Shown piece by piece: positions 52,808 to 61,496 of a stretch of DNA of 64,000 nucleotides. The DNA is from Flavobacterium sp. Root935. GTDB lineage: Bacteria > Bacteroidota > Bacteroidia > Flavobacteriales > Flavobacteriaceae. The stretch lies in contig NZ_LMJL01000010.1 in NCBI RefSeq assembly GCF_001429295.1, positions 578,529 to 642,528 of the forward strand, given 5' to 3'. How positions within the stretch are numbered: the first letter of the stretch is position 1; each line of letters opens with the position of its first letter. The notes below the pieces were generated by a model. That model worked only from the letters and a program-made list of their open reading frames with translations. It was not told where the DNA came from and did not search any database. The position numbers and the translations under genes are program-made.

Positions 52808-54814
52808 TTATTTAATCTTAAATCTTAAACCCGCGTAATACATTTGCCCAAAAATTGGAGCATATGCTACAGAGGCATCAAAATTTGGTCCAAAAGGATT
52901 CTCTGCACCTAGAATTGCTTTTTCTTGTCTATAGTTTCCAATATTTTCTCCTCCAATGTATACTTCAAAAACAGAAGAAAAAACACGAGTTACTTGTGCA
53001 TTCATTACAGCATATGAAGGCGAAAAATCTGGAAATTGATCTGCCTCAGGATTGGAAGCCGTATAAGGCAATTGCTGCTTTCCAGACCAATTATAGGTAA
53101 AATCAAACCTCCATTGTTTGTCTTCATCCATTATTGTTTCATACTCTAAATTCCCTAAGAAGCGATGTTTTGCCTGTAGCGGACGTTGAAATGTTCCTCT
53201 TAAATAATCCGTTTGGATGTCATAATATTTATAGGCTGTTCTTAAATTTAAATTATGAATGAGCTCATAATTAAATTCCACTTGCAAACTATTGGCAAAT
53301 GAGCTTCCTTTCTGATCATAAAACAACACTTGCTGCGGACTTTGCATTAAATCTACCACAGCTTGATTTTGAAAATCGGTTCTATAAAAGTCAAAACCGG
53401 CATCTGCATTTTTATTGAAAAGACGGAATTTCTGTGAAAAACTAATACCATAATTCCATGCAATTTCAGGGTTTAGTCCATATACTTTTCCGCTTGAATC
53501 CAAGATCGAAAAATTTCTTGAGCTGGCAAAAAGCTGCTGGTTTTCGGCAAAAATATTCGCTGTACGTTTTCCTCTGCCTGCAGAAAAACGAATAACACCA
53601 TTTTTCCAAGGATTATATCGCATGTGTAATCTAGGAGTAACAAAAAATCCCAATCGATTATGATTATCTACTCGTCCTCCTAAAATCAAACTAAAATTAT
53701 CTGTATTGTCATAAGTATATTCGAAGAATGCTCCAACCGAGTTATCAATTCGGCTGTAATCGGTAACATTTACAAATTCCTGATACTGATCGTATGTAAA
53801 ATTCAAACCAGTCGTAAACTTATGCATTGTATTGTTTATGATGGAATTGAAAATCAAATTAGAATAAAAACTATTCTGTTTGATATCGTATTGATTTAAA
53901 CCAAAATAAGAATCTTGTTTGTGACTGTTGAATGCATTTTGAAAACCAATACTTTGATAAGGCATATCTTTAAAAACATAACCTATTTTTGTTGATACAT
54001 CAAAGCGTTCTGTATTGATCTCAGATCCCCAAAAATTTGTGGTTCCACGATCACGATCTTTATCAAAATCAACTTCTCCTGTTTGTTTTTTATCATTCAT
54101 ATACCTGAAATTGATAAAACTAACCAAACCACTTTCTGGATTATAATATTGGTAACGGTTTAAAACATTGATTTGTTTTCCTAACGGGTTGTCTAAAAAT
54201 CCGTCATTGTTCATGTCGTTTTTGGCTACACGCGTGTTTCCGTGAACGAACAAACTTGTTGCCCATTTATCAGAAAGTTTTTTGTTGAAATGGGTATTTA
54301 ATTCAAAACGAGAATCAGTTGAACCATAAACATTCAGGAAAAAAGGAATATCGCTTAAAGGTTTTAAAAGCTCAGTATTAATTTGACCTGAAATACTTTC
54401 GTAGCCATTAATAACACTCCCCGCTCCTTTAGTGATTTGCACGCTTTCGATCCACGTTCCTGGAGTAAATGATAAACCGTATGCTTGTGAAGCTCCCCTA
54501 ACAGAAGGTATATTTTCTTCGGTAATCATTAAATAAGGACTTGTTAAACCGAGCATTTTAATTTGCTTGGTTCCTGTTAAGGCATCCGAAAAATTGACAT
54601 CTATGGATGGATTTGTTTCGAAACTTTCGGCCAGATTACAACAAGCGGCTTTAAGCAGCTCTTTACTTGTAATTAAAGATGTGTTGGCTGTTACTGTGAA
54701 GGATTTTTTTATTCCTTTTTGCTTTTTATTAATTTTTACTTCCTCTAAATCTTCTTGCGAAAAAGCAGTAACAGAAAGCAAAAACGCCATAAAAAGCATT
54801 ATATTTTTTTGCAT
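52808..54814 (-). CDS. TonB-dependent receptor of a metal (probably copper) module
   Basis: A 668-residue outer membrane receptor: signal peptide (1-19), a short N-terminal region without a carboxypeptidase-like domain, plug with SKELLKAACCNLAESFETNPS, GLTSPYLMITEENIPS and GAGSVINGYESISGQIN, then a barrel ending GLRFKIK. The AACCNL pair of cysteines in the plug is unusual for TonB receptors and fits a metal-related substrate. Flanked by an HMA protein (downstream) and a Cys-rich HYC_CC_PP protein (upstream). Copper is inference from these partners. Confidence 0.88.
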   Translation of the reverse strand: MQKNIMLFMAFLLSVTAFSQEDLEEVKINKKQKGIKKSFTVTANTSLITSKELLKAACCNLAESFETNPSIDVNFSDALTGTKQIKMLGLTSPYLMITEENIPSVRGASQAYGLSFTPGTWIESVQITKGAGSVINGYESISGQINTELLKPLSDIPFFLNVYGSTDSRFELNTHFNKKLSDKWATSLFVHGNTRVAKNDMNNDGFLDNPLGKQINVLNRYQYYNPESGLVSFINFRYMNDKKQTGEVDFDKDRDRGTTNFWGSEINTERFDVSTKIGYVFKDMPYQSIGFQNAFNSHKQDSYFGLNQYDIKQNSFYSNLIFNSIINNTMHKFTTGLNFTYDQYQEFVNVTDYSRIDNSVGAFFEYTYDNTDNFSLILGGRVDNHNRLGFFVTPRLHMRYNPWKNGVIRFSAGRGKRTANIFAENQQLFASSRNFSILDSSGKVYGLNPEIAWNYGISFSQKFRLFNKNADAGFDFYRTDFQNQAVVDLMQSPQQVLFYDQKGSSFANSLQVEFNYELIHNLNLRTAYKYYDIQTDYLRGTFQRPLQAKHRFLGNLEYETIMDEDKQWRFDFTYNWSGKQQLPYTASNPEADQFPDFSPSYAVMNAQVTRVFSSVFEVYIGGENIGNYRQEKAILGAENPFGPNFDASVAYAPIFGQMYYAGLRFKIK

Positions 54815-54930
54815 AAAAAATGATTTTAATGTTGAAAAGAATTACATGTTTGATGTTTGATCAAAACAAAACCATCAAAATGTAAATGCAAAGTCTTAAT
54901 CAAGACCTGCAGTGCATCTTAACATTAAAA

Positions 54931-55329
54931 TCAGGAATAGAAAATATACTGATGGTATAATTTGAATAAGGGGGGCGCATTCGCATCAGAATAATACGAA
55001 AGAACTTCTTTCTTTTTAAAATTTGGAAGCGCTAAAAAAGCTAATGGTTTGTAGTCTTGAATAACAGCTGGAAATGCAAATTGGAAAAAGAAAAATTTGA
55101 AAGTTGCATTGTCTGACTTTTTTTCAAAATGAACTAGTTTATCCTTACAACAAGAATTCTTTTTCTCTTTTGAACCACAACATTTTTTTTCTACAACAGG
55201 CTCTACTGTTGTATTTAATGAAACGGAAGCAATTTTTCCTCCGCAATAGTGCACGTCAAAAGCAAACCCAATATTGGAAACCAATAAGAGGAACGCCAAA
55301 AATAGACCTGTACACTTTTTCAAATTCAT
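54931..55329 (-). CDS. HYC_CC_PP family protein
   Basis: A 132-residue exported protein with a signal peptide (...SNIGFA). All three family marks are visible in order: HYCGGK, paired cysteines (KKCCGSKEKKNSCCKDK) and APPLFKLYHQYIFY at the C terminus. The function is not established; the Cys pairs suggest metal binding. It lies upstream of the metal-module TonB receptor on the same strand. Confidence 0.87.
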   Translation of the reverse strand: MNLKKCTGLFLAFLLLVSNIGFAFDVHYCGGKIASVSLNTTVEPVVEKKCCGSKEKKNSCCKDKLVHFEKKSDNATFKFFFFQFAFPAVIQDYKPLAFLALPNFKKKEVLSYYSDANAPPLFKLYHQYIFYS

Positions 55330-55376
55330 ACTGCAAAGCTATTCAAAAAACAATCGATAAAAAACAAAAAGAAATG

Positions 55377-55823
55377 TTATTTTTTTGAATTCTGAAGCTG
55401 ATAATAGAATCCCGGAATAAACAGTAACACTAAAATAGGCTGGATTATGAATCTTCTTACATAGAAAAGAAGCCAGCTTGCATCTGGAAAATATTCTAGA
55501 ATTACATAAAACATTCCCAATAGTACGACTAGAAACAAGGTATATATTAATAAACTAAATTTTAAAATATCACGATCTTTAAATAATGCGTAAATCAAGA
55601 TCAAAGACAATACGGAATTTAATAAATAACGAAAAAAAAGTCCTAAAAAGAGCTTTGGAGTTTCAACTTGAGGATAAGGCTGACTATGAAAGTCATTTTT
55701 AAAATAGTTCAAAAACGGATCGTAAAACAATTTTGTTTCAAATGCTCTTATCAATGCAAAGCATACTACAATAACTATTGCTATGAAGATTTTAAACTTA
55801 TTTTCTCTTAAATTATTTAGCAT
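55377..55823 (-). CDS. exosortase F system-associated membrane protein
   Basis: A 148-residue membrane protein with about four helices. Conserved marks are IRAFETKLFYDPFLNYFKNDF and YFPDASWLLFYVRRFIIQP. Start set at MLNNLRENK (55823) because the longer frame runs through the end of xrtF. It overlaps xrtF by 11 bases. Family members are known only next to XrtF in Flavobacteriia; the molecular role is unknown. Confidence 0.85.
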   Translation of the reverse strand: MLNNLRENKFKIFIAIVIVVCFALIRAFETKLFYDPFLNYFKNDFHSQPYPQVETPKLFLGLFFRYLLNSVLSLILIYALFKDRDILKFSLLIYTLFLVVLLGMFYVILEYFPDASWLLFYVRRFIIQPILVLLFIPGFYYQLQNSKK

Positions 55824-56349
55824 ATTTTGAAAATCTATTAATCCATAAAATCCATAAAATAAAAACATAACCGTAAATTATTAACGGAAACAAAACTCCA
55901 TGAAGAAATGCGTTTTGTTTTGGGAAATAGAATAACAGCACCGTTAAAAGAGCAATTCTAATTACGTTCAAAATATAAATAGAGATAAGTCCTAAGATTA
56001 TAAATAAGAATGTTTTTTTAAACTTTCCAGAAAAAGCTGCGACAAATGAAACAAAAAGAATCATTACACTTACCGCGTTGCAGCCTTCGGTTATACGAGC
56101 TAAATAAGCACCATTCATAATAATCTCCTGCCAAGGATTTTGAGAGCTTTTTTGAATTATTACATCATAATTAAAAAGCTTTAACAACAACTCTGCATTT
56201 TTACCTGTAACTATAGTAATACCATCTAAATCGTCTGCTTCATAACTATTTAAATAAAATTTATAAAGCAAAGTCAAGACAATATATGTCAAGAAAAAGA
56301 TGCTTACAAAAATCAAGAAAGGCTTAAACTGAACTAAATATTTTTTCAA
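55813..56349 (-). CDS. xrtF: exosortase family protein XrtF
   Basis: A 178-residue multi-pass membrane transpeptidase-like protein of the exosortase family, which processes C-terminal sorting signals of exported proteins. The catalytic triad is in place: Cys90 in ITEGCNAVSV, Arg131 in LNVIRIALL and His150 in NAFLHGVLFP. It is short, as is typical of XrtF. No obvious sorted substrate with a matching C-terminal signal is encoded nearby. Confidence 0.9.
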   Translation of the reverse strand: MKKYLVQFKPFLIFVSIFFLTYIVLTLLYKFYLNSYEADDLDGITIVTGKNAELLLKLFNYDVIIQKSSQNPWQEIIMNGAYLARITEGCNAVSVMILFVSFVAAFSGKFKKTFLFIILGLISIYILNVIRIALLTVLLFYFPKQNAFLHGVLFPLIIYGYVFILWILWINRFSKYAK

Positions 56350-56419
56350 GAGATTTTTTTTTCAAATTTATGTATTTTTTGAGTTCAGCTTTAAATACTT
56401 TTGTATAAAATTTTACATC

Positions 56420-56875
56420 ATGACATTTCAAGAATTAGAACCACAAATAACCGCCATTGTTACTGGCAATGAAGCAAATAGAGACGAGAAATTATTAGCA
56501 ATCTGCAAGCTTTTAAATGAAAATATAGAATATTACAACTGGGTTGGTTTTTATTTTGCCAATCACGAAGCGAAAACTTTGCATCTAGGTCCGTATGTTG
56601 GAGCAGAAACAGACCATACTGTTATACCTTTTGGAAAAGGAATTTGCGGACAAGTAGCAGAAAGTAATGCTAATTTTGTAGTGCCAGACGTTAAAGCACA
56701 GGATAATTATATTGCATGCAGTTTTACAGTGAAATCTGAAATAGTAGTTCCGTTATTTGTGAATGGAGTAAATATTGGTCAAATTGATATTGACAGTCAT
56801 GTTATTGATCCGTTTACAGAGGCTGACGAAAGATTTTTAGAATTTGTTAATCAGGAAGTTGCTAAACTATTCTAG
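56420..56875 (+). CDS. GAF domain protein, free methionine-(R)-sulfoxide reductase homolog
   Basis: A 151-residue cytoplasmic single GAF domain. It matches the fRMsr (MsrC) pattern: NWVGFYFANHEAKTLHLGPY, FGKGICGQVAE with C76, VPDVKAQDNYIACSF with C100, SEIVVPLF and IGQIDIDSHV. C100 corresponds to the catalytic Cys118 of E. coli MsrC and C76 to Cys94. The third family cysteine (Cys84 in E. coli) is absent, the segment reading GAETDHTVIP. It would reduce free methionine sulfoxide if active; recycling would need a different thiol. Confidence 0.8.
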   Translation: MTFQELEPQITAIVTGNEANRDEKLLAICKLLNENIEYYNWVGFYFANHEAKTLHLGPYVGAETDHTVIPFGKGICGQVAESNANFVVPDVKAQDNYIACSFTVKSEIVVPLFVNGVNIGQIDIDSHVIDPFTEADERFLEFVNQEVAKLF

Positions 56876-56908
56876 AAGGACTATTTTTAGTATAAAAAAT
56901 AGAACTGA

Positions 56909-57604
56909 ATGAAAAGAAACATATTCCTTTTTTTGCTTCTGATAATTTCAGTTAGTCTGTCTGCACAAATTAGCATGGTCTCAAAAAAAATCTTTTTAGA
57001 CTCGTTAAATCAGGAATGCACACCCGACAATTACAGCTATACGAGAGTAATTACCAATTATTCGCAAAAAAGCATGCGATATGTCGTAACTGATTTCTAT
57101 AAAAATGGACGAAAGAAGATGACTGGCGCTACTTTAGACCGTGATGTTCTAAAAAAAGACGGAGAGTTTATTTACTATTACAAAAACGGAGCCAAGGAAG
57201 CTGTTGTTAATTATACTGACGACCACAAAAATGGCAAGGAAATTAATTGGTACGAAAACCAAAGTAAAAAATCTGAGAAACATAATATTTGGGATCCAAA
57301 AACAAAGAAATCTCAAACCTTAATTCTTAATTGCTGGGATGAAGATAAAAGCCAAACCGTGACTGACGGAAATGGAGAATATGAGGAAACAGATAAGTTT
57401 GTATCACAAAAAGGAACGATTAAAGATGGACTGAAACAGGGTTCTTGGCAAGGAAACGACCTATTGCACAAAACGACTTTTGTCGACAATTATGATAAGG
57501 GGATTTTAACTTCGGGAATAAGTGTTGATGAAAACAATGTGAAAACCACCTATTCATCATTAACTGAAAAACAGAATACAAAAAACGTTAAGAAATTAAA
57601 ATAA
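56909..57604 (+). CDS. secreted MORN/YwqK-like repeat protein
   Basis: A 231-residue exported protein (signal peptide ending SLSAQ) with repeats of the type DFYKNGRKKMTGA, FIYYYKNGAKEAVVNYTD and NWYENQSKKSEK, as in YwqK-like proteins. Shares the later segment DGNGEYEETDKFV..KGTIKDG with the next gene, so the two are tandem paralogs. No enzyme motif. Function unknown. Confidence 0.75.
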   Translation: MKRNIFLFLLLIISVSLSAQISMVSKKIFLDSLNQECTPDNYSYTRVITNYSQKSMRYVVTDFYKNGRKKMTGATLDRDVLKKDGEFIYYYKNGAKEAVVNYTDDHKNGKEINWYENQSKKSEKHNIWDPKTKKSQTLILNCWDEDKSQTVTDGNGEYEETDKFVSQKGTIKDGLKQGSWQGNDLLHKTTFVDNYDKGILTSGISVDENNVKTTYSSLTEKQNTKNVKKLK

Positions 57605-57628
57605 GAAATATATACTAGCCAACATTCA

Positions 57629-58570
57629 ATGAAAAAAACTCTTCATTTACTTTTTTTAATATTTCCAATCTGGATTTTTTCGCAAAACACATCAGATAAA
57701 ATCATTTATTATGATTCGATTGGAAAAGATGTTTCAAAAGAAAATCACATCTCTTACAGAATTATAAAAGACTATTATACGGAAAAAGATTTATATCAAA
57801 TTAAAGATTATTATAAGTCTGGTGTATTAAAAATGGAAGGGAATTCTAAGACAAAAGATGGATTTTCCAAAGAAGGTAAATTTGTCTACTACTACGATAA
57901 TGGAAATAGAAAAAGAGAAGAAAATTACTTTAAAGGAAGACTAAAAGGCAGCTTCAAGGAATGGTACGAAAATGGAAATCCAAAGTTAGAAGGAGAATAT
58001 TTTCAAGATGAAAAAACACTAAGCTCTGATTTTAGAATGGATAATTATTGGAATTCTAAAAACGAGCATTTAGTTGTTAATGGAAATGGAAATTATGATG
58101 AAAATGACAAAGAGGTTATTGTCAAAGGAAAAATAAAAAACGGCTATAAAGATGAAATCTGGACCGGAACTAATAAAAAACTAAATTATAGTTATATCGA
58201 TATTTACAAGAAAGGAAGGTTTATCTCTGGTAAAAGCACCGATTCTTTAGGAGTTGAACGTAAATACGATGTTTTAGAGGTAAGACCATTACCCAAAAAA
58301 GGAGTCAACGATTTTTATAAATTCATTGGGGATAATTTTGTAAAAACAAAAGAAGCTGTAAATAATAAAGTAGCTGGGAAAATAATCGTACAATTTATAA
58401 TTGCAAAAGACGGAAAAATTGTTGAGCCAAAAATCTTAAAATCATTAGGATACGGACTGGATGAAGAATTAATCAGAGTTATTACCAGCTATGAAAACTG
58501 GAATTCAGGACAACAAAGAGGCGTACCCGTTAGAGTGCAGTATTCGATACCTATAACAGTAACAAATTAG
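57629..58570 (+). CDS. secreted MORN/YwqK-like protein with TonB C-terminal domain
   Basis: A 313-residue exported protein. A signal peptide (...WIFSQ) is followed by YwqK-like repeats (DYYKSGVLKMEGN, FVYYYDNGNRKREENYF, EWYENGNPKLEGEYF), a copy of the NGNGNYDENDKEV segment, and a TonB-type C-terminal domain (GKIIVQFIIAKDGKIVEPKIL to RVQYSIPITVTN). Unlike true TonB it has no inner membrane anchor apart from a cleavable signal, and no Pro-rich spacer. Probably not an energy transducer. Confidence 0.8.
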   Translation: MKKTLHLLFLIFPIWIFSQNTSDKIIYYDSIGKDVSKENHISYRIIKDYYTEKDLYQIKDYYKSGVLKMEGNSKTKDGFSKEGKFVYYYDNGNRKREENYFKGRLKGSFKEWYENGNPKLEGEYFQDEKTLSSDFRMDNYWNSKNEHLVVNGNGNYDENDKEVIVKGKIKNGYKDEIWTGTNKKLNYSYIDIYKKGRFISGKSTDSLGVERKYDVLEVRPLPKKGVNDFYKFIGDNFVKTKEAVNNKVAGKIIVQFIIAKDGKIVEPKILKSLGYGLDEELIRVITSYENWNSGQQRGVPVRVQYSIPITVTN

Positions 58571-58641
58571 TAAAATGACAAGGTAGCAAATTACTCAAAA
58601 AACAAAAATCAATATTCTATTTTTAGATTCTTGTATTTTTT

Positions 58642-58673
58642 TTTGATTTTTCTGTTTTTTTAATCTAATTTTG
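58642..58673 (+). promoter_or_regulatory. rpsO promoter
   Basis: TTTG (58642), a 20-base spacer and TAATTTTG (58666-58673): full Bacteroidota consensus, 55 bases before the rpsO start. Confidence 0.65.
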
Positions 58674-58727
58674 CACCGTCTTACAAAAGATGTATGACAT
58701 ACATAAAAATCATTAAATAATATTGGA

Positions 58728-58994
58728 ATGTATTTAACTAAAGAAAAGAAAGAAGAGATTTTCGCACAACACGGTGGTGCAACAAACACTGGAAGCGCAG
58801 AAGGTCAAATTGCATTGTTCACTTACAGAATTGCTCACTTAACTGAACACTTGAAAAAAAATCGTCACGATTACAACACTGAGCGTTCTCTTGTACTATT
58901 AGTAGGTAAAAGAAGAGCTTTGTTGGATTACTTGAAAAAGAAAGAGATCAACAGATATCGTGAGATTATCAAAGTATTGAATATCAGAAAATAA
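58728..58994 (+). CDS. rpsO: 30S ribosomal protein S15
   Basis: An 88-residue ribosomal protein binding the central domain of 16S rRNA. Contains GSAEGQIALFTYRIAHLTEHLKKNRHDYNTERSLVLLVGKRRALLDYLKKK as consecutive conserved blocks (GSAEGQI, HLKKNRHDY, LVGKRRALLDYL). Length is normal. It precedes pnp, the usual order in many bacteria. Confidence 0.97.
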   Translation: MYLTKEKKEEIFAQHGGATNTGSAEGQIALFTYRIAHLTEHLKKNRHDYNTERSLVLLVGKRRALLDYLKKKEINRYREIIKVLNIRK

Positions 58995-59002
58995 TCAATA
59001 TA

Positions 59003-59032
59003 TAAAAGAGGTGCGAAAGTGCCTCTTTTTGT
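59003..59032 (+). terminator. terminator between rpsO and pnp
   Basis: Stem AAAAGAGG / CCTCTTTT with a T run. Probably partial, letting some transcription reach pnp. Confidence 0.75.
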
Positions 59033-59170
59033 TTTTACAATTACAACTGCTTACAAGCATATTACAAGAAAAAAAGTTTGGTTTTTCATTGGGTTTTAGA
59101 TAACAACAACTACACACAACAACACTACAACACAACTAAAACCCATTGTATAATCAAAAGGAAAAAATTT

Positions 59171-61315
59171 ATGATTCCACAATTATTTGTAGAAAAAATC
59201 GATTTAGGTGATGGCAGAAGCATCACAATCGAGACAGGACGTTTAGCTAAACAAGCTGATGGTTCTGTAGTAGTAAGAATGGGCGACACAATGATTCTTG
59301 CAACAGCAGTTTCAGCTCGCACTTCTAACCCAGGCGTTGACTTTTTACCATTAACGGTAGATTACCGCGAAAAATTTGCTGCAGCAGGTCGTTTCCCAGG
59401 AGGTTTCTTCAAAAGAGAAGCACGTCCAAGCGACAGCGAAGTATTAACAATGAGATTAGTTGACCGTGTTTTACGTCCGCTTTTCCCAGATGACTACCAC
59501 GCTGAAACACAAGTTATGATTCAATTAATGTCTCATGACGAAGAAGTTATGCCAGATGCATTAGCTGGTTTAGCAGCATCTGCAGCATTAGCAGTTTCAG
59601 ATATTCCTTTTTATAACTTAATTTCTGAAGTACGTGTTGCACGTATTGACGGGAAATTCGTTATCAACCCTAGTAGAGAAGAATTAGAAAAATCTGATAT
59701 CGATATGATGATTGGAGCTTCTATGGACTCTGTTGCAATGGTTGAAGGTGAGATGAAAGAAATCTCAGAAGCAGAAATGGTAGAAGCTATCAAATTTGCT
59801 CACGAAGCTATTAAAGTTCAAATTGTTGCTCAACAAAAATTAAGAGCTGCAATTGGTTCTCCAGAATACAGAACTTACGAAGGTGAAATCGAAGACGAAG
59901 CTGTTTACGCAAAAGTAAAAGCTGCTGCTTACGATAAATGCTATACAATTGCACAAGAAGCTTCTGGAAAAAGTGAAAGAGGTGAGAAATTTGCAGCTGT
60001 AAAAGAAGAAGCTAAAGCTTTGTTTACAGAAGAAGAATATGCTGAAAATCCAGATTTAGCTGGTTTAGTAGGGAAATATTTCTACAAAACAAACAAAGAA
60101 GCTGTTCGTAATGTTATCCTTGAAAAAGGAATTCGTTTAGACGGAAGAAAAACTACAGAAATCAGACCAATCTGGTGTGAAACTGATTATTTACCAAGAG
60201 TTCACGGATCTTCTTTATTTACACGTGGAGAAACTCAAGCTTTGGCAACTGTAACTTTAGGAACTTCTAGAGAAGCAAACCAAATCGATTCTCCATCTGA
60301 ACAAGGTGAAGAGAAATTCTACTTACACTATAACTTCCCTCCTTTCTCTACTGGTGAAGCAAAACCATTAAGAGGAACTTCAAGAAGAGAAGTTGGTCAC
60401 GGTAATTTAGCTCAAAGAGCATTAAAAAACATGATTCCTGCAGATTGTCCTTATACAATTCGTATTGTTTCTGAAGTTTTAGAATCTAATGGTTCTTCTT
60501 CTATGGCAACAGTTTGTGCTGGAACAATGGCTCTTATGGATGCTGGGGTTCAAATGGTAAAACCAGTTTCTGGAATTGCTATGGGATTGATTACTGATGG
60601 TGAGAAATTTGCTGTTTTGTCTGATATTTTAGGTGATGAAGATCACTTAGGAGATATGGACTTTAAAGTAACTGGAACTGCTGATGGTATTACAGCTTGT
60701 CAAATGGACATCAAAATTGATGGATTACGTTATGACATTATGGAACAAGCTCTTAACCAAGCTCGTGACGGACGTATGCACATTTTAAGTAAATTAACTG
60801 AAACTATTGCAGCTCCAAGAGCTGACGTTAAAGCACATGCGCCAAAAATCATCACAAGAACTATTCCTGGAAACTTTATTGGAGCATTAATTGGACCTGG
60901 TGGAAAAGTAATTCAAGAATTACAAAAAGCTACTGGAACAACTATCGTTATTAATGAGGTTGATGAGCAAGGTGTTATCGAAATCTTAGGTACAGATCCT
61001 GCTGGTATTGAAACCGTATTAGCAAAAATTGCTTCTATTACTTTCAAACCACAATTAGGAGAAGCTTACGAAGTAAAAGTTATCAAAATGCTTGACTTTG
61101 GAGCTGTAGTAGAATATACTGCTGCACCAGGAAACGAAGTATTACTTCATGTATCTGAACTTGCTTGGGAACGCACTGAAAACGTTGCTGACGTAGTTAA
61201 AATGGGAGATGTTTTCCAAGTAAAATACTTAGGAGTTGATCCAAAAACTAAAAAAGAAAAAGTGTCTAAAAAAGCACTTGTTCCTAGACCTCCACGCGAG
61301 GACAAAAAAGAGTAA
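59171..61315 (+). CDS. pnp: polyribonucleotide nucleotidyltransferase (PNPase)
   Basis: A 714-residue 3'-5' phosphorolytic RNase. Two RNase PH domains are separated by an all-helical domain ([58 protein letters not shown], each partial), followed by KH ([21 protein letters not shown] region) and S1 ([16 protein letters not shown]) RNA-binding domains. The frame opens at 59078, but [15 protein letters not shown] at 59171 is the family start. Terminator follows. Confidence 0.96.
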   Translation: MIPQLFVEKIDLGDGRSITIETGRLAKQADGSVVVRMGDTMILATAVSARTSNPGVDFLPLTVDYREKFAAAGRFPGGFFKREARPSDSEVLTMRLVDRVLRPLFPDDYHAETQVMIQLMSHDEEVMPDALAGLAASAALAVSDIPFYNLISEVRVARIDGKFVINPSREELEKSDIDMMIGASMDSVAMVEGEMKEISEAEMVEAIKFAHEAIKVQIVAQQKLRAAIGSPEYRTYEGEIEDEAVYAKVKAAAYDKCYTIAQEASGKSERGEKFAAVKEEAKALFTEEEYAENPDLAGLVGKYFYKTNKEAVRNVILEKGIRLDGRKTTEIRPIWCETDYLPRVHGSSLFTRGETQALATVTLGTSREANQIDSPSEQGEEKFYLHYNFPPFSTGEAKPLRGTSRREVGHGNLAQRALKNMIPADCPYTIRIVSEVLESNGSSSMATVCAGTMALMDAGVQMVKPVSGIAMGLITDGEKFAVLSDILGDEDHLGDMDFKVTGTADGITACQMDIKIDGLRYDIMEQALNQARDGRMHILSKLTETIAAPRADVKAHAPKIITRTIPGNFIGALIGPGGKVIQELQKATGTTIVINEVDEQGVIEILGTDPAGIETVLAKIASITFKPQLGEAYEVKVIKMLDFGAVVEYTAAPGNEVLLHVSELAWERTENVADVVKMGDVFQVKYLGVDPKTKKEKVSKKALVPRPPREDKKE

Positions 61316-61347
61316 TCAGATCTTAGTTTACTAAAGGTTTATTCATA

Positions 61348-61383
61348 GAAAACCCCAATTCATTAACTGAATTGGGGTTTTTC
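61348..61383 (+). terminator. terminator after pnp
   Basis: A 13-bp stem (GAAAACCCCAATT / AATTGGGGTTTTT with one G-T pair at the base), ending in a T run. Confidence 0.85.
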
Positions 61384-61451
61384 GATTTAATAATATAATG
61401 TTTTTATTACATTTTAACACTTTTGCGTGATTTTTATAACATTTTTTTTAA

Positions 61452-61459
61452 TACTTTTG
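61452..61459 (+). promoter_or_regulatory. promoter -7 box of the small secreted protein / TonB receptor unit
   Basis: TACTTTTG, 37 bases before the TTG start of the next gene, identical to the boxes of metK, tamL and purH. Confidence 0.5.
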
Positions 61460-61496
61460 AAGCCAATCATCCAAAAAACAATAAACCACATTTCCT

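Noticed and set aside
59078..59170. N-terminal extension of PNPase
   Set aside because: Asn/Thr/His-rich translation of an untranslated leader. The conserved PNPase N terminus begins at 59171.
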